Below, piece by piece: positions 34,389 to 42,325 of a DNA stretch of 64,000 nt. The notes beneath the pieces were generated by a model. The model searched no databases. It saw nothing but the letters and a program-made list of their open reading frames with translations, and was not told where the DNA came from. Both the position numbers and the translations under genes were made by a program. Position 1 is the stretch's first letter, and every line of letters starts with the position of its first letter. Location: positions 161,961 through 225,960 of the forward strand of contig NZ_MIKC01000039.1 of assembly GCF_001730315.1 (NCBI RefSeq), in the 5' to 3' direction. The stretch is from Enterococcus ureilyticus. GTDB taxonomy: Bacteria > Bacillota > Bacilli > Lactobacillales > Enterococcaceae.

Positions 34389-35756
34389 ATGAGTTATGAT
34401 TTAATAATCAAAAATGGTTTAGTTATTCTTGATTCAGGGGAGGTTGAAACAGATGTTGCGGTCAAAGATGGTGTGATCGTGGCAATCGGCAGTGAACTTG
34501 GAGAGGCTGAAAAGGTTATTGATGCGTCAGGTTTAGTTGTTAGTCCTGGTATGGTGGACGCTCATGTGCATATCACTGATCCAGGGGGCGGTTATCGAGA
34601 TGAATGGGAAGGATATGTTACTGGAACGGCATCTTGTGCTAAAGGTGGTGTAACGTCTTTTATGGAGATGCCTTTAAATCAAGTACCAGCAACTGTCGAT
34701 GGTCAATCATTAGAAATAAAGTATCATGCAGGAGTCGGCAAGCTAAAATCAGATGTTGGATCATTTGGAGGAGTAGTTCCGTTTAATTTAAGTGGCGGAA
34801 TTCAAGAACTACATAAAGGTGGCGTTGCGGCGTACAAGTGTTTCATGGCAACGTGCGGTGATCGCAGTATTGATGGCGATTTTATGAACGTAGATGATTA
34901 TTCCCTTTATGAAGGAATGAGACAAGTGGCTAAGACTGGAAAAGTGTTAGCTATACATGCGGAAAATGCCGCAATTACAGATAAATTAGGAGAAATTGCC
35001 TATAAAAATGGCGAAACGACTTTGAAAGCTTATGTAGCTAGCCGACCAGTTTTCACTGAAGTTGAACCGATTCGAAGAGCAATTCTATTTGCTAAAGAAA
35101 CGGGTTGTCGGATTCATATTTGCCATATTGCTTGTCCAGAAGGCGTGGCAGAAGTTACTAAGGCAAGAAAATCAGGAGTTGATGTTACGTGTGAAACATG
35201 TACGCATTATCTTTATTTTGATACCGACGAACTAGATGCAATCGGTCCAGTAGTCAAATGTTCACCGCCGATTCGTGACAAAGCAAATCAAAATGGGATG
35301 TGGGAAAAACTTTTAGCAGGTGAAATCGATTTTGTAACATCGGATCATTCTCCATGTACACCTGATTTAAAAGACAAAGACAATGCTTTTGAAGCATGGG
35401 GCGGAATTTCTGGTGTGCAAAATAACGTGGATGTTCTTTTTGATGAAGGGGTTCAAAAAAGAGGGATGTCATTGCGACAATTTGCAGATATTATTGCGGC
35501 AAATCCAGCAGCTCGTTATGATTTGGCACAAAAGGGACGGATCAGTCTTGGTAAAGATGCCGATTTTGTTCTGATCAAACCAAATGCTCCTTATACCTTA
35601 AAAGCGGAAGAATTGGAATATCGTAATAAAATCAGCCCATATATTGGCCGTAAGATTGGTGCCCAAGTAATCCAAACAATTTTAAGAGGACATGTGATTT
35701 ATAGTAAAGAATCAGGCGTTTCAAGGGATTTTATCGGTGAGTTTATCAAAAAGTGA
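34389..35756 (+). CDS. allB: Allantoinase
   Basis: AllB opens the hydantoin ring of allantoin to allantoate, the first step of the pathway. The 455-residue amidohydrolase has the metal ligands in VDAHVHITDPG, the carboxylated-lysine region AAYKCFMATCGD, IHAENAA, RIHICHIACPEG and the catalytic Asp in TSDHSPCTPDLK. Length matches known AllB. TTTAGGAGG sets the start. The leader at 34338-34365 holds GAAAAAAGA and GAATGAGCTCGC, which look like a relic of the hairpin repeats. It is co-directional with the permease and closed by a terminator. Confidence 0.95.
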   Translation: MSYDLIIKNGLVILDSGEVETDVAVKDGVIVAIGSELGEAEKVIDASGLVVSPGMVDAHVHITDPGGGYRDEWEGYVTGTASCAKGGVTSFMEMPLNQVPATVDGQSLEIKYHAGVGKLKSDVGSFGGVVPFNLSGGIQELHKGGVAAYKCFMATCGDRSIDGDFMNVDDYSLYEGMRQVAKTGKVLAIHAENAAITDKLGEIAYKNGETTLKAYVASRPVFTEVEPIRRAILFAKETGCRIHICHIACPEGVAEVTKARKSGVDVTCETCTHYLYFDTDELDAIGPVVKCSPPIRDKANQNGMWEKLLAGEIDFVTSDHSPCTPDLKDKDNAFEAWGGISGVQNNVDVLFDEGVQKRGMSLRQFADIIAANPAARYDLAQKGRISLGKDADFVLIKPNAPYTLKAEELEYRNKISPYIGRKIGAQVIQTILRGHVIYSKESGVSRDFIGEFIKK

Positions 35757-35786
35757 GCATATGAATAACTAGTTTTAGAATAAGCT

Positions 35787-35821
35787 GAGGGCAGGAAATC
35801 GCAATTTTCCTGTCTTTTTTG
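35787..35821 (+). terminator. Terminator of allB
   Basis: GGGCAGGAAA and TTTTCCTGTC pair around TCGCAA, followed by six T. It closes the allantoin island. The rest of 35822-36029 shows only an AT-rich upstream region. Confidence 0.9.
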
Positions 35822-36029
35822 TGCGAGGCATTTTAGTCACTTGATTCGGTTCGATGATGTAATTGTCATTATAGTATTGAAAAATCTTTTTTTCTATTAT
35901 TTTACTAAAATAGAGCCTCCATTTCCTTAGAATAAGTCTAAGAATCCCTTTTTTTTCTATTCTAGAAGTATATTAGATGAAGTCTGACTTTATTTTCGTT
36001 ATACTTATCTTAAGGAACGAGGTGGGCAA

Positions 36030-37361
36030 ATGGGAAAAACAAATAAAATGTATATAGTTGCTGCTCGGACTGATTTTTCTTTAGAAGAGTTGAAGCAAGC
36101 TATTTTTGATTGGTTAAGTTTTTTACGGATACTGACAATACCTGAAAGCTGTTGCTTTGGCGATGAAGTAGCAGAGGTATTTGACTTATTGACGTTCACA
36201 CAACGAATCCAAATGCTTACTGAAAAAGAAAATATATGGATCAAAGTGAATGCTCAAGGTGGAGAATTCCAACTCCATATCTCAAAATTAAGCATACACG
36301 AACGAACGATTTTAGATAGCTCTATTTTTTTATCACAGCAAAAAATGATTGAAAATTATTGTGATACTCGAATGGTTAAAAATGGTATCTATGGATATAT
36401 TCGTTCCTTAGATGAGTACTTGTATAATAATGTTGAAACGATTGAAAAAAGAAACTTTGAGACAGAGAGTGAAATTGCTCAATTACCTAAGCGATATAAT
36501 AGCGATAAAACCGTGATCGTTGATTGTAATCAATTAGCTGGCTATGATATTTATTTTAAAGGTTTATGCTTGACTTCCTGTTGGAAAATGTATTATTCCA
36601 GTTTGTATTATCAATTTATTCCAAAACCGATTTTTTTGGAAGTACAGCAGGTGCAGTCTGTAGAGGAGTTGGATAATCAACTGATCAAAATAACCTTGTT
36701 CAATCACCCTTCTAATTGGGATTTGCCTATAAATAAAAAATATCAGCGTTTGTTCAGAGATCAGATGGGCTATGACCAATTGGTTTGGAACAATGGAACT
36801 GGAGTATTGAGGCCGCCATTTATTGAGTATGCATTTGTTGAAGAGGTGGTTCAAACTGTTCAATACCAAAATAGTTATTATCAACCTGTTGAAAAGAAAC
36901 AGGCAACGTATTTCGTGACTAGAAGCTATGACAATCTTCGACAAAAAAATATTGTGAAGCGGACTAGAGGCATCTTGAATGCACAAGCGTATTTCCCTTG
37001 GATCGATGAGAAGAGCCAAAAAATGATGAATTATCGTGTAGTGGATCCTGAAATGGCGATTGATGAAGGACTTTTGGCGTATGAGTTTTACATCCGGCAA
37101 TTTTTAGAAATTGAAGTTTTAGATCAAAAATATGATGAGTTTGTTTCGGTGTTGCGTTTTTATCTGCCAAAAGAAGCAATCAAGCAAATTCCTTTAGAAG
37201 CATTATGGGATAAGCTATTTGATGTCAATATTAGTAATTTGAAACAGAAAGAATCATCTACGCGGTTTGACTTGAAAAAGGCCAAGAATCATTTACGTGT
37301 TGTTTTTTTAGATGCTAGTTATTTAGAGAATGTCAATCAGACGATAGATATTAGCGAATAG
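36030..37361 (+). CDS. Hypothetical protein, 443 aa
   Basis: No family is recognised. The 443-residue protein has no signal peptide or membrane helix, is rich in Tyr, Gln and Ile, and has no visible catalytic motif. An N-terminal part (about 1-100) contains a CCFGDEVAEVFDL stretch; the middle holds WNNGTGVLRPPFIEYAF, and the C-terminal part is charged. The start at ATG 36030 follows GAGGTGGG. It is a single gene between terminators at 35821 and 37384. Composition is like its neighbours, so recent transfer is not evident. Confidence 0.7.
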   Translation: MGKTNKMYIVAARTDFSLEELKQAIFDWLSFLRILTIPESCCFGDEVAEVFDLLTFTQRIQMLTEKENIWIKVNAQGGEFQLHISKLSIHERTILDSSIFLSQQKMIENYCDTRMVKNGIYGYIRSLDEYLYNNVETIEKRNFETESEIAQLPKRYNSDKTVIVDCNQLAGYDIYFKGLCLTSCWKMYYSSLYYQFIPKPIFLEVQQVQSVEELDNQLIKITLFNHPSNWDLPINKKYQRLFRDQMGYDQLVWNNGTGVLRPPFIEYAFVEEVVQTVQYQNSYYQPVEKKQATYFVTRSYDNLRQKNIVKRTRGILNAQAYFPWIDEKSQKMMNYRVVDPEMAIDEGLLAYEFYIRQFLEIEVLDQKYDEFVSVLRFYLPKEAIKQIPLEALWDKLFDVNISNLKQKESSTRFDLKKAKNHLRVVFLDASYLENVNQTIDISE

Positions 37362-37383
37362 AGGTATAATTAAGAAGTCGCGA

Positions 37384-37436
37384 CAAAAGCGTTTAGCTCC
37401 GAGAAATGAGAAGGAGCTAAACGCTTTTGTTTTAAT
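37384..37436 (+). terminator. Terminator of the 36030 gene
   Basis: A perfect 16-base stem (AAAAGCGTTTAGCTCC with GGAGCTAAACGCTTTT) around GAGAAATGAGAA, followed by GTTTT. Confidence 0.92.
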
Positions 37437-37452
37437 GTTTATTTGGATTTAG

Positions 37453-37491
37453 AGCGTGAAACAAAACTGAACTTTAGTTTTGTCCCACGCC
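37453..37491. repeat. Hairpin repeat with GTGGGACAAAAC motif
   Basis: AGCGTG...ACAAAACT pairs with AGTTTTGT...CACGC across GAACTTT. The minus-strand GTGGGACAAAACT is a common intergenic hairpin in Lactobacillales (from memory). It lies between converging genes and may also serve as the terminator of the minus-strand SDR. Confidence 0.6.
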
Positions 37492-37526
37492 TTCCTACGA
37501 TTAGTCAAGTGGAAAATGATTGCTCA

Positions 37527-38273
37527 TTACTTAGTGATTCGGTCGCCATGGATCACAATTTCAGCACCAGTAACAAAACTAGCTTCATCACAAGCGAGAT
37601 AAATGATTCCATTTGCGATATCTTCGGGTTTTCCTAAATAAGGAAATTGTACGAATTTTTTATACAAAGGTTTGATATTTGGGAAACTTGTTTCTATTAA
37701 CGGTGTATGAATAACACCTGGACAAATTGAATTGATGCGAATGTTATCTTTAGCGTATTCAAATGCTGCATCAAGGGTCTGAGAGCGAAGTACATCTTTG
37801 GCTGCGACATAAGGGCTACTTTCTGGAAGTCCTACTAATCCTTGAAGTGAAGAAACAGTGACAATCGATCCACCACCATTTTTCTTCATAATCGGGAGAA
37901 CTTCTTTTAAAACGTATGTAAAACTATTTAAATCGATCGTTTGGATTTTGTACCAGTCTTCAGCTGACAACTCTAAAAGTATCTTTGGAGAAGAGATCCC
38001 GGCATTATTGACTAAAACATCAATTTTGGCATATTTTTTGATAGTCCTAGCAATTACTTTTTGCCAACTTTTAAACGAACTTATATCATGTTCAAACGAG
38101 ACAGCAGTCCCCCCTTTTTGGGTGATTTCTGAAACAATAGTGGCAAGTTTATCTAAACTTTTGCCGGTACAAACAACGATCGCTCCATTATTTGAAGCAA
38201 GTCTAGCTGTTGCAGCGCCAATACTGCTTTGAGCTTCAGTGACCAACACTACCTTACCTAATAGTCTATTCAT
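37527..38273 (-). CDS. Short-chain dehydrogenase/reductase family protein with altered nucleotide motif
   Basis: The 248-residue product is a classical-size SDR: LVNNAGISSP, VTVSSLQGLVG, the catalytic YVAAK and NSICPGVIHTPL are all present. The cofactor glycine motif, normally TGxxxGIG, reads TEAQSSIG here, so two of three glycines are replaced (by Glu and Ser). Cofactor binding may be changed or lost. The ribosome site before ATG 38273 is weak (GCAGG). It stands alone, upstream of nothing obviously related, with the fructose operon terminator behind it. Substrate unknown. Confidence 0.8.
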   Translation of the reverse strand: MNRLLGKVVLVTEAQSSIGAATARLASNNGAIVVCTGKSLDKLATIVSEITQKGGTAVSFEHDISSFKSWQKVIARTIKKYAKIDVLVNNAGISSPKILLELSAEDWYKIQTIDLNSFTYVLKEVLPIMKKNGGGSIVTVSSLQGLVGLPESSPYVAAKDVLRSQTLDAAFEYAKDNIRINSICPGVIHTPLIETSFPNIKPLYKKFVQFPYLGKPEDIANGIIYLACDEASFVTGAEIVIHGDRITK

Positions 38274-38429
38274 ACAAAAACCTGCTACAATGAAATGTCA
38301 TAATCGTTATCCTTATCCTTTCTAGTAAAGACATATTAAACCTGTAAAAAATAGGTATCTCTTATATAGTAGTTTAATATAGATATTTTTTTTACGCTAA
38401 TGATATAGACCAAAAATATTATTGTATAG

Positions 38430-38474
38430 AAAAAACCTCAAATAATCAAGAAGAAATCTCGATCATTTGAGGTT
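38430..38474 (-). terminator. Terminator of the fruRKA operon
   Basis: CCTCAAATAATCAAG and CGATCATTTGAGG form the stem; on the minus strand it is followed by TTTTTTCTAT. Confidence 0.88.
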
Positions 38475-38486
38475 AGATAAAGCCAG

Positions 38487-40409
38487 TTATTGTGCAATTG
38501 GTTTTTTTACAATACCTAAAATTACAGCTGAAACAATTGCACCAAGTGCGATAAAGACTAAATAGAGAAGTGGATGACTTAATAATAAAGCAACGAAGAT
38601 TCCACCGTGAGGCGCTAATAGACGAATTCCAAAGCCGCCAACTAAACCGCCAGCTAAGGCTGAACCGACAACAAAACTTGGAATCGTACGTAATGGATCA
38701 GCTGCTGCAAAAGGAATTGCACCTTCTGTTACAAAGGAGAGACCCATTACTAAGTTGGTCAAACCAGCATCTTTTTGGTCTTGAGTAAATTTATTTTTAA
38801 ACAGTAATGTTGCAATAAAAATTGCTAAAGGAGGAACCATACCACCTGCCATAACAGAAGCCATAATGATGCTTCCGCCTTCTGTCACGGTTGCTGCAAT
38901 AGAGGCAGTACCAAAAACATAAGCAGCTTTATTAATCGGACCACCTAAATCGATCGCCATCATTCCGCCAAGTAGGGCGCCTAAAAGTGCAGCGTTTGTA
39001 CCATCTAAACCTAACAAGAAATTATTTAACCCATCATTGATGACTTTCATCGGAACATTAACTAAAAGCATCAGCCCGCCAGTAATCAACAATCCGAAAA
39101 CAGGATAAAATAGAATAGTTTTGATACCATCTAGTGACTTAGGTAAGCCTTTGAAAAGTTTTTTCAAGAAAACAATGACGTAGCCAGCTAAGAAACCACC
39201 AATCAGTGCCCCTAAGAAACCTGCACCACCTGTATTCGCTAAAGCACCTGCTGCAAAACCAACGATCAAACCTGGACGATCAGCGATACTTGAAGCAATA
39301 AAGCCGGCTAAAACGGGTAACATAAATCCGAATGCTGCGCTGCCGATTTGATTGAACCAAGAAGCGGCTTCATTATAATTTCCAAGCATACTTAATTGAT
39401 CTTGTGGAACGCCAATAAATTGGTCGATCATAAAGGACAGAGCAATCGCGATACCACCGCCGATAACAAATGGTAGCATGTGTGACACACCATTCATTAA
39501 ATCTTTATAGATTCTTGAACCGATAGAACCATCCGCTGAAGCATCTTCTTCACTATTATCTGATTCAGAACTATGGAAAATCGGAGCCGTTCCACTTGTG
39601 GCCAACTGAATCAATTCTTCTGTTTTACGAATCCCATCACTAACTGGGCGGTTAACAAGCTCTTTGCCATCAAATCGGTTCATTTCTACTTTTTTATCCG
39701 CTGCAACGATTACGCCATCAGCGCGAGCAATATCTTCAGCTGTTAAACGATTTTTGATTCCTTCAGAACCATTTGTTTCTACTTTGATATCGATCCCCAG
39801 CTCTTTGGCCTTTTTCTTTAAAGCGTCTTCGGCCATATAAGTGTGGGCAATTCCTGTTGGACAAGCGGTAACAGCTACTACAAATTTTCGGGTGCTATCT
39901 TGAGTATTTACAGCGGCTTGCTCCTGCTGTTCCTTCTTTTCTTCTGCTTCTTTTGCCTCTTCAGCTGATTGAAAAAGATTTTGAACAGCTTCAGGGGTTG
40001 TAGTTTCTTTTAACTTGGCGACAAAATCAGGATCGATCAATAAACGAGAAAGGGCCGCTAAAGCTTGTAAATGCGTATCGTTTGCGCCTTCTGGGGCTGC
40101 AATCATAAAGAATAAGTAGGTTGGTTGACCATCTAACGCTTCATAATCGACACCAGAATTACTTTTGGCAAATAGAACCGTTGCTTCTTTAACTGCACTA
40201 TTTTTAGCATGTGGCATAGCAATACCATCACCCAAACCAGTTGAAGTTTGTGCCTCGCGAGCTAATATACCATTCTTATAAGTATCTATATCGGAAATTC
40301 TACCGCCATCATACATTTTTTGAACCATTTCATCGATTGCCCCTTTTTTATCGGTAGCCTGCAAATCCATGATCATAACGTCTTTGACTAATAAGTCTTT
40401 GATATTCAT
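38487..40409 (-). CDS. fruA: Fructose PTS transporter, fused IIABC
   Basis: The 640-residue permease imports fructose and phosphorylates it to fructose 1-phosphate, using phosphate from EI (ptsI at the window start) through HPr. Domains in order: IIA (residues 1 to about 145; phospho-His in GDGIAMPHAKN), an acidic Glu/Gln-rich linker, IIB (from about 170; phospho-Cys in VAVTACPTGIAHTYMAE), and IIC (from about 300 to the end; about ten membrane helices with GGPINKAAYVFG). The start ATG 40409 follows TTAGGAGG; the open frame extends 19 codons upstream through that site. Third gene after fruR and fruK, separated from fruK by a hairpin. Confidence 0.96.
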   Translation of the reverse strand: MNIKDLLVKDVMIMDLQATDKKGAIDEMVQKMYDGGRISDIDTYKNGILAREAQTSTGLGDGIAMPHAKNSAVKEATVLFAKSNSGVDYEALDGQPTYLFFMIAAPEGANDTHLQALAALSRLLIDPDFVAKLKETTTPEAVQNLFQSAEEAKEAEEKKEQQEQAAVNTQDSTRKFVVAVTACPTGIAHTYMAEDALKKKAKELGIDIKVETNGSEGIKNRLTAEDIARADGVIVAADKKVEMNRFDGKELVNRPVSDGIRKTEELIQLATSGTAPIFHSSESDNSEEDASADGSIGSRIYKDLMNGVSHMLPFVIGGGIAIALSFMIDQFIGVPQDQLSMLGNYNEAASWFNQIGSAAFGFMLPVLAGFIASSIADRPGLIVGFAAGALANTGGAGFLGALIGGFLAGYVIVFLKKLFKGLPKSLDGIKTILFYPVFGLLITGGLMLLVNVPMKVINDGLNNFLLGLDGTNAALLGALLGGMMAIDLGGPINKAAYVFGTASIAATVTEGGSIIMASVMAGGMVPPLAIFIATLLFKNKFTQDQKDAGLTNLVMGLSFVTEGAIPFAAADPLRTIPSFVVGSALAGGLVGGFGIRLLAPHGGIFVALLLSHPLLYLVFIALGAIVSAVILGIVKKPIAQ

Positions 40410-40430
40410 TGTTTTTCCTCCTAATTTAAA

Positions 40431-40470
40431 GCTGTGTAGACTTGTTGCTCTTTTATTGAAAAGCAAGTCT
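40431..40470 (-). promoter_or_regulatory. Intercistronic hairpin between fruK and fruA
   Basis: On the minus strand AGACTTG...CAAGTCT encloses a second stem CTTTT/AAAAG. There is no T-run, so it is more likely an mRNA-processing or stabilising hairpin than a terminator. ACAGCTTTAAATTAGGAGG follows, the same ending seen after the allantoin-island hairpins. Confidence 0.5.
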
Positions 40471-40476
40471 GTAAAG

Positions 40477-41391
40477 TTAGCTGATTTTTTCTATAATGAC
40501 TTCTGCAATTAATTCATTGATCAAATCAGCGGTTGCCAAGTCATCTGAAAATGCTGTTGCACTGCCGCAAGCAACGCCCCATTTAAACGCTTCTACAGGA
40601 TCATTGCTTTTAGAAAATGTCCCAACAAATCCGGCAATCATCGAGTCTCCTGCACCAACTGAATTTTTCAATGGTCGTTTTAAAACATTTGAACGATAAA
40701 CACCATTTTTGGTAAACAATAATGCGCCATCACCTGCCATGGAAATGATCACATGTTGAGCACCATCTTCTAATAAACGGTTGCCAAATGGTAGAATATC
40801 ATCCACTGTTTGGAAACGTACATCAAATAATTCAGCTAATTCATGATTGTTCGGTTTGATAAGCAATGGTTTGTTTTGAAGAGCATTGAGTAAATCTTTT
40901 CCAGTGGTATCAATCACAAATTCAGCTTGTTTATCTTTAATAATTTGAATCAGCTCTTCATAAAAGCCTTCTCGCAATGTTGCTGGAGTACTTCCAGATA
41001 AAACAACGATGTCACCAGCTGAAACCAAACTTAGTGCTTGTTTTAATTCTTGCAGTTCTTCATTGCTGAGCGCAGGACCTAAACCGTTGATTTCTGTTTC
41101 ATTTTTAGATTTCAGTTTGATATTGATTCGTGTGTCTTCGCGGACCTTAGTAAAATTAGTTTGAATCCGTTCTTGGGTTAGCCAGTCAGAAATGAATGAG
41201 CCAGTAAAACCGCCCAAAAAACCAAGAGCCGTAGATTCTGTTTGGATTCGTTTTAAGATCCGGGAAACATTGATGCCTTTACCACCAGGTAACTTAAAAT
41301 CGTTGGTCATCCGATTCAAGTTTCCTAATTTTAATTCTTCAACATGAACGATATAGTCGATTGAAGGATTTAGTGTTACAGTGTAAATCAT
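40477..41391 (-). CDS. fruK: 1-phosphofructokinase
   Basis: FruK phosphorylates fructose 1-phosphate to fructose 1,6-bisphosphate. The 304-residue PfkB-family protein shows MIYTVTLNPSIDYIVHV at the start, LPGGKGINVSRILKRI, KPNNHELAELF and the catalytic GAGDSMIAGFVG. The start codon overlaps the stop of fruR by four bases. Tagatose-6-phosphate kinases look alike, but fruR and fruA neighbours decide the call. Confidence 0.95.
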   Translation of the reverse strand: MIYTVTLNPSIDYIVHVEELKLGNLNRMTNDFKLPGGKGINVSRILKRIQTESTALGFLGGFTGSFISDWLTQERIQTNFTKVREDTRINIKLKSKNETEINGLGPALSNEELQELKQALSLVSAGDIVVLSGSTPATLREGFYEELIQIIKDKQAEFVIDTTGKDLLNALQNKPLLIKPNNHELAELFDVRFQTVDDILPFGNRLLEDGAQHVIISMAGDGALLFTKNGVYRSNVLKRPLKNSVGAGDSMIAGFVGTFSKSNDPVEAFKWGVACGSATAFSDDLATADLINELIAEVIIEKIS

Positions 41392-42140
41392 TGCGCTGCC
41401 TCCTTGATAGTTGTTTTTTTCTGGAATTGTTCAAGTAATTCTGGTAAACAATGGTTGGTGAGAAGTATGACATCTTCAAGATCTGTAACTTTTGTAAAGG
41501 TTACTTTGTTCAACTTGCTTTGATCAATCAGAACATAAGCTTCTTCAGCTTGGGTAATGGCCAAACGTTTTAATGCTGCTTCTTCTGGATCAGGTGTTGT
41601 TAACCCAAACTCAAGATGTGCTCCATTCATCCCCATGAAAACTTTGTTGAAGCGAAAATGACTCAGTTGTTCCATACTTGTTGCACCGATAATTGCTTTT
41701 GTCGATAACTTTAAAGCCCCACCAAGAATCATAGTGTTGATATTAAGGTCACCAAGCTTTGCAGCATGATGCACAGAATTGGTGACAACAGTAACATTTT
41801 TACCTGATAGGAATGGCAGCATCTCTAAAGTAGTTGATCCAGCATCCAAGTAAATAACATCCCCATGGTGAACAAATTGAGCGGCTAATGAAGCAATTGC
41901 TTGTTTTTCTTGCGTGTTTTTGCTTGATTTTTCGGTCATATTTTGTTCAAAGCCTAAATTTAGAATTCGTTTTGCTCCGCCATGAACTCGCTCAAGTAAT
42001 TCTGCATCTTCCAAATCTTGTAAATCACGGCGAATCGTCGATTCAGAAGCGTTTAGAAGTGAAGCTAATTCTTGAGATTTCACAACTGATTGTTGGTCTA
42101 ATAAATGTAAAATTGCTTGATGTCTTTCTTCTGTAAGCAT
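41388..42140 (-). CDS. fruR: DeoR-family fructose operon repressor
   Basis: The 250-residue repressor has an N-terminal DeoR helix-turn-helix (MLTEERHQAILHLLDQ, then LASLLNASESTIRRDLQDLE) and a sugar-phosphate-sensing DeoRC domain (VIYLDAGSTTLEMLPFL, VVTNSVHHA, GATSMEQL). It would leave DNA when fructose 1-phosphate accumulates. The ATG at 42140 follows AAAGAGGG; a longer start at 42173 includes that site. First gene of fruRKA. The upstream repeats at 42196-42237 are its likely operator. Confidence 0.93.
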   Translation of the reverse strand: MLTEERHQAILHLLDQQSVVKSQELASLLNASESTIRRDLQDLEDAELLERVHGGAKRILNLGFEQNMTEKSSKNTQEKQAIASLAAQFVHHGDVIYLDAGSTTLEMLPFLSGKNVTVVTNSVHHAAKLGDLNINTMILGGALKLSTKAIIGATSMEQLSHFRFNKVFMGMNGAHLEFGLTTPDPEEAALKRLAITQAEEAYVLIDQSKLNKVTFTKVTDLEDVILLTNHCLPELLEQFQKKTTIKEAAQ

Positions 42141-42195
42141 TTTCAACCCTCTTTTCATTGAATATAATAGCACATCTTATTTCACTATGCAATCA

Positions 42196-42237
42196 AAAAC
42201 GTTCATAAACGATCATTAACGTTTTTAACCGTTCATT
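42196..42237 (-). promoter_or_regulatory. Phased repeat operator, probable FruR site
   Basis: Four units with the form AAC-GTTCAT recur every 10 bases: GTTCAT at 42201, GATCAT at 42211, GTTTTT (weak) at 42221 and GTTCAT at 42231. A 10-base step places all units on one DNA face, as expected for an oligomeric DeoR-type repressor. It lies about 60 bases before fruR and 90 bases before the divergent amylase. Confidence 0.7.
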
Positions 42238-42325
42238 TTTGAGCAGCCGATCTTCCAAATTTTATTATTTGCAAAGTTGTTTAATTTTTGGCTTAATGTA
42301 GGTAGGTAAAATCGGAGGGATCTGC

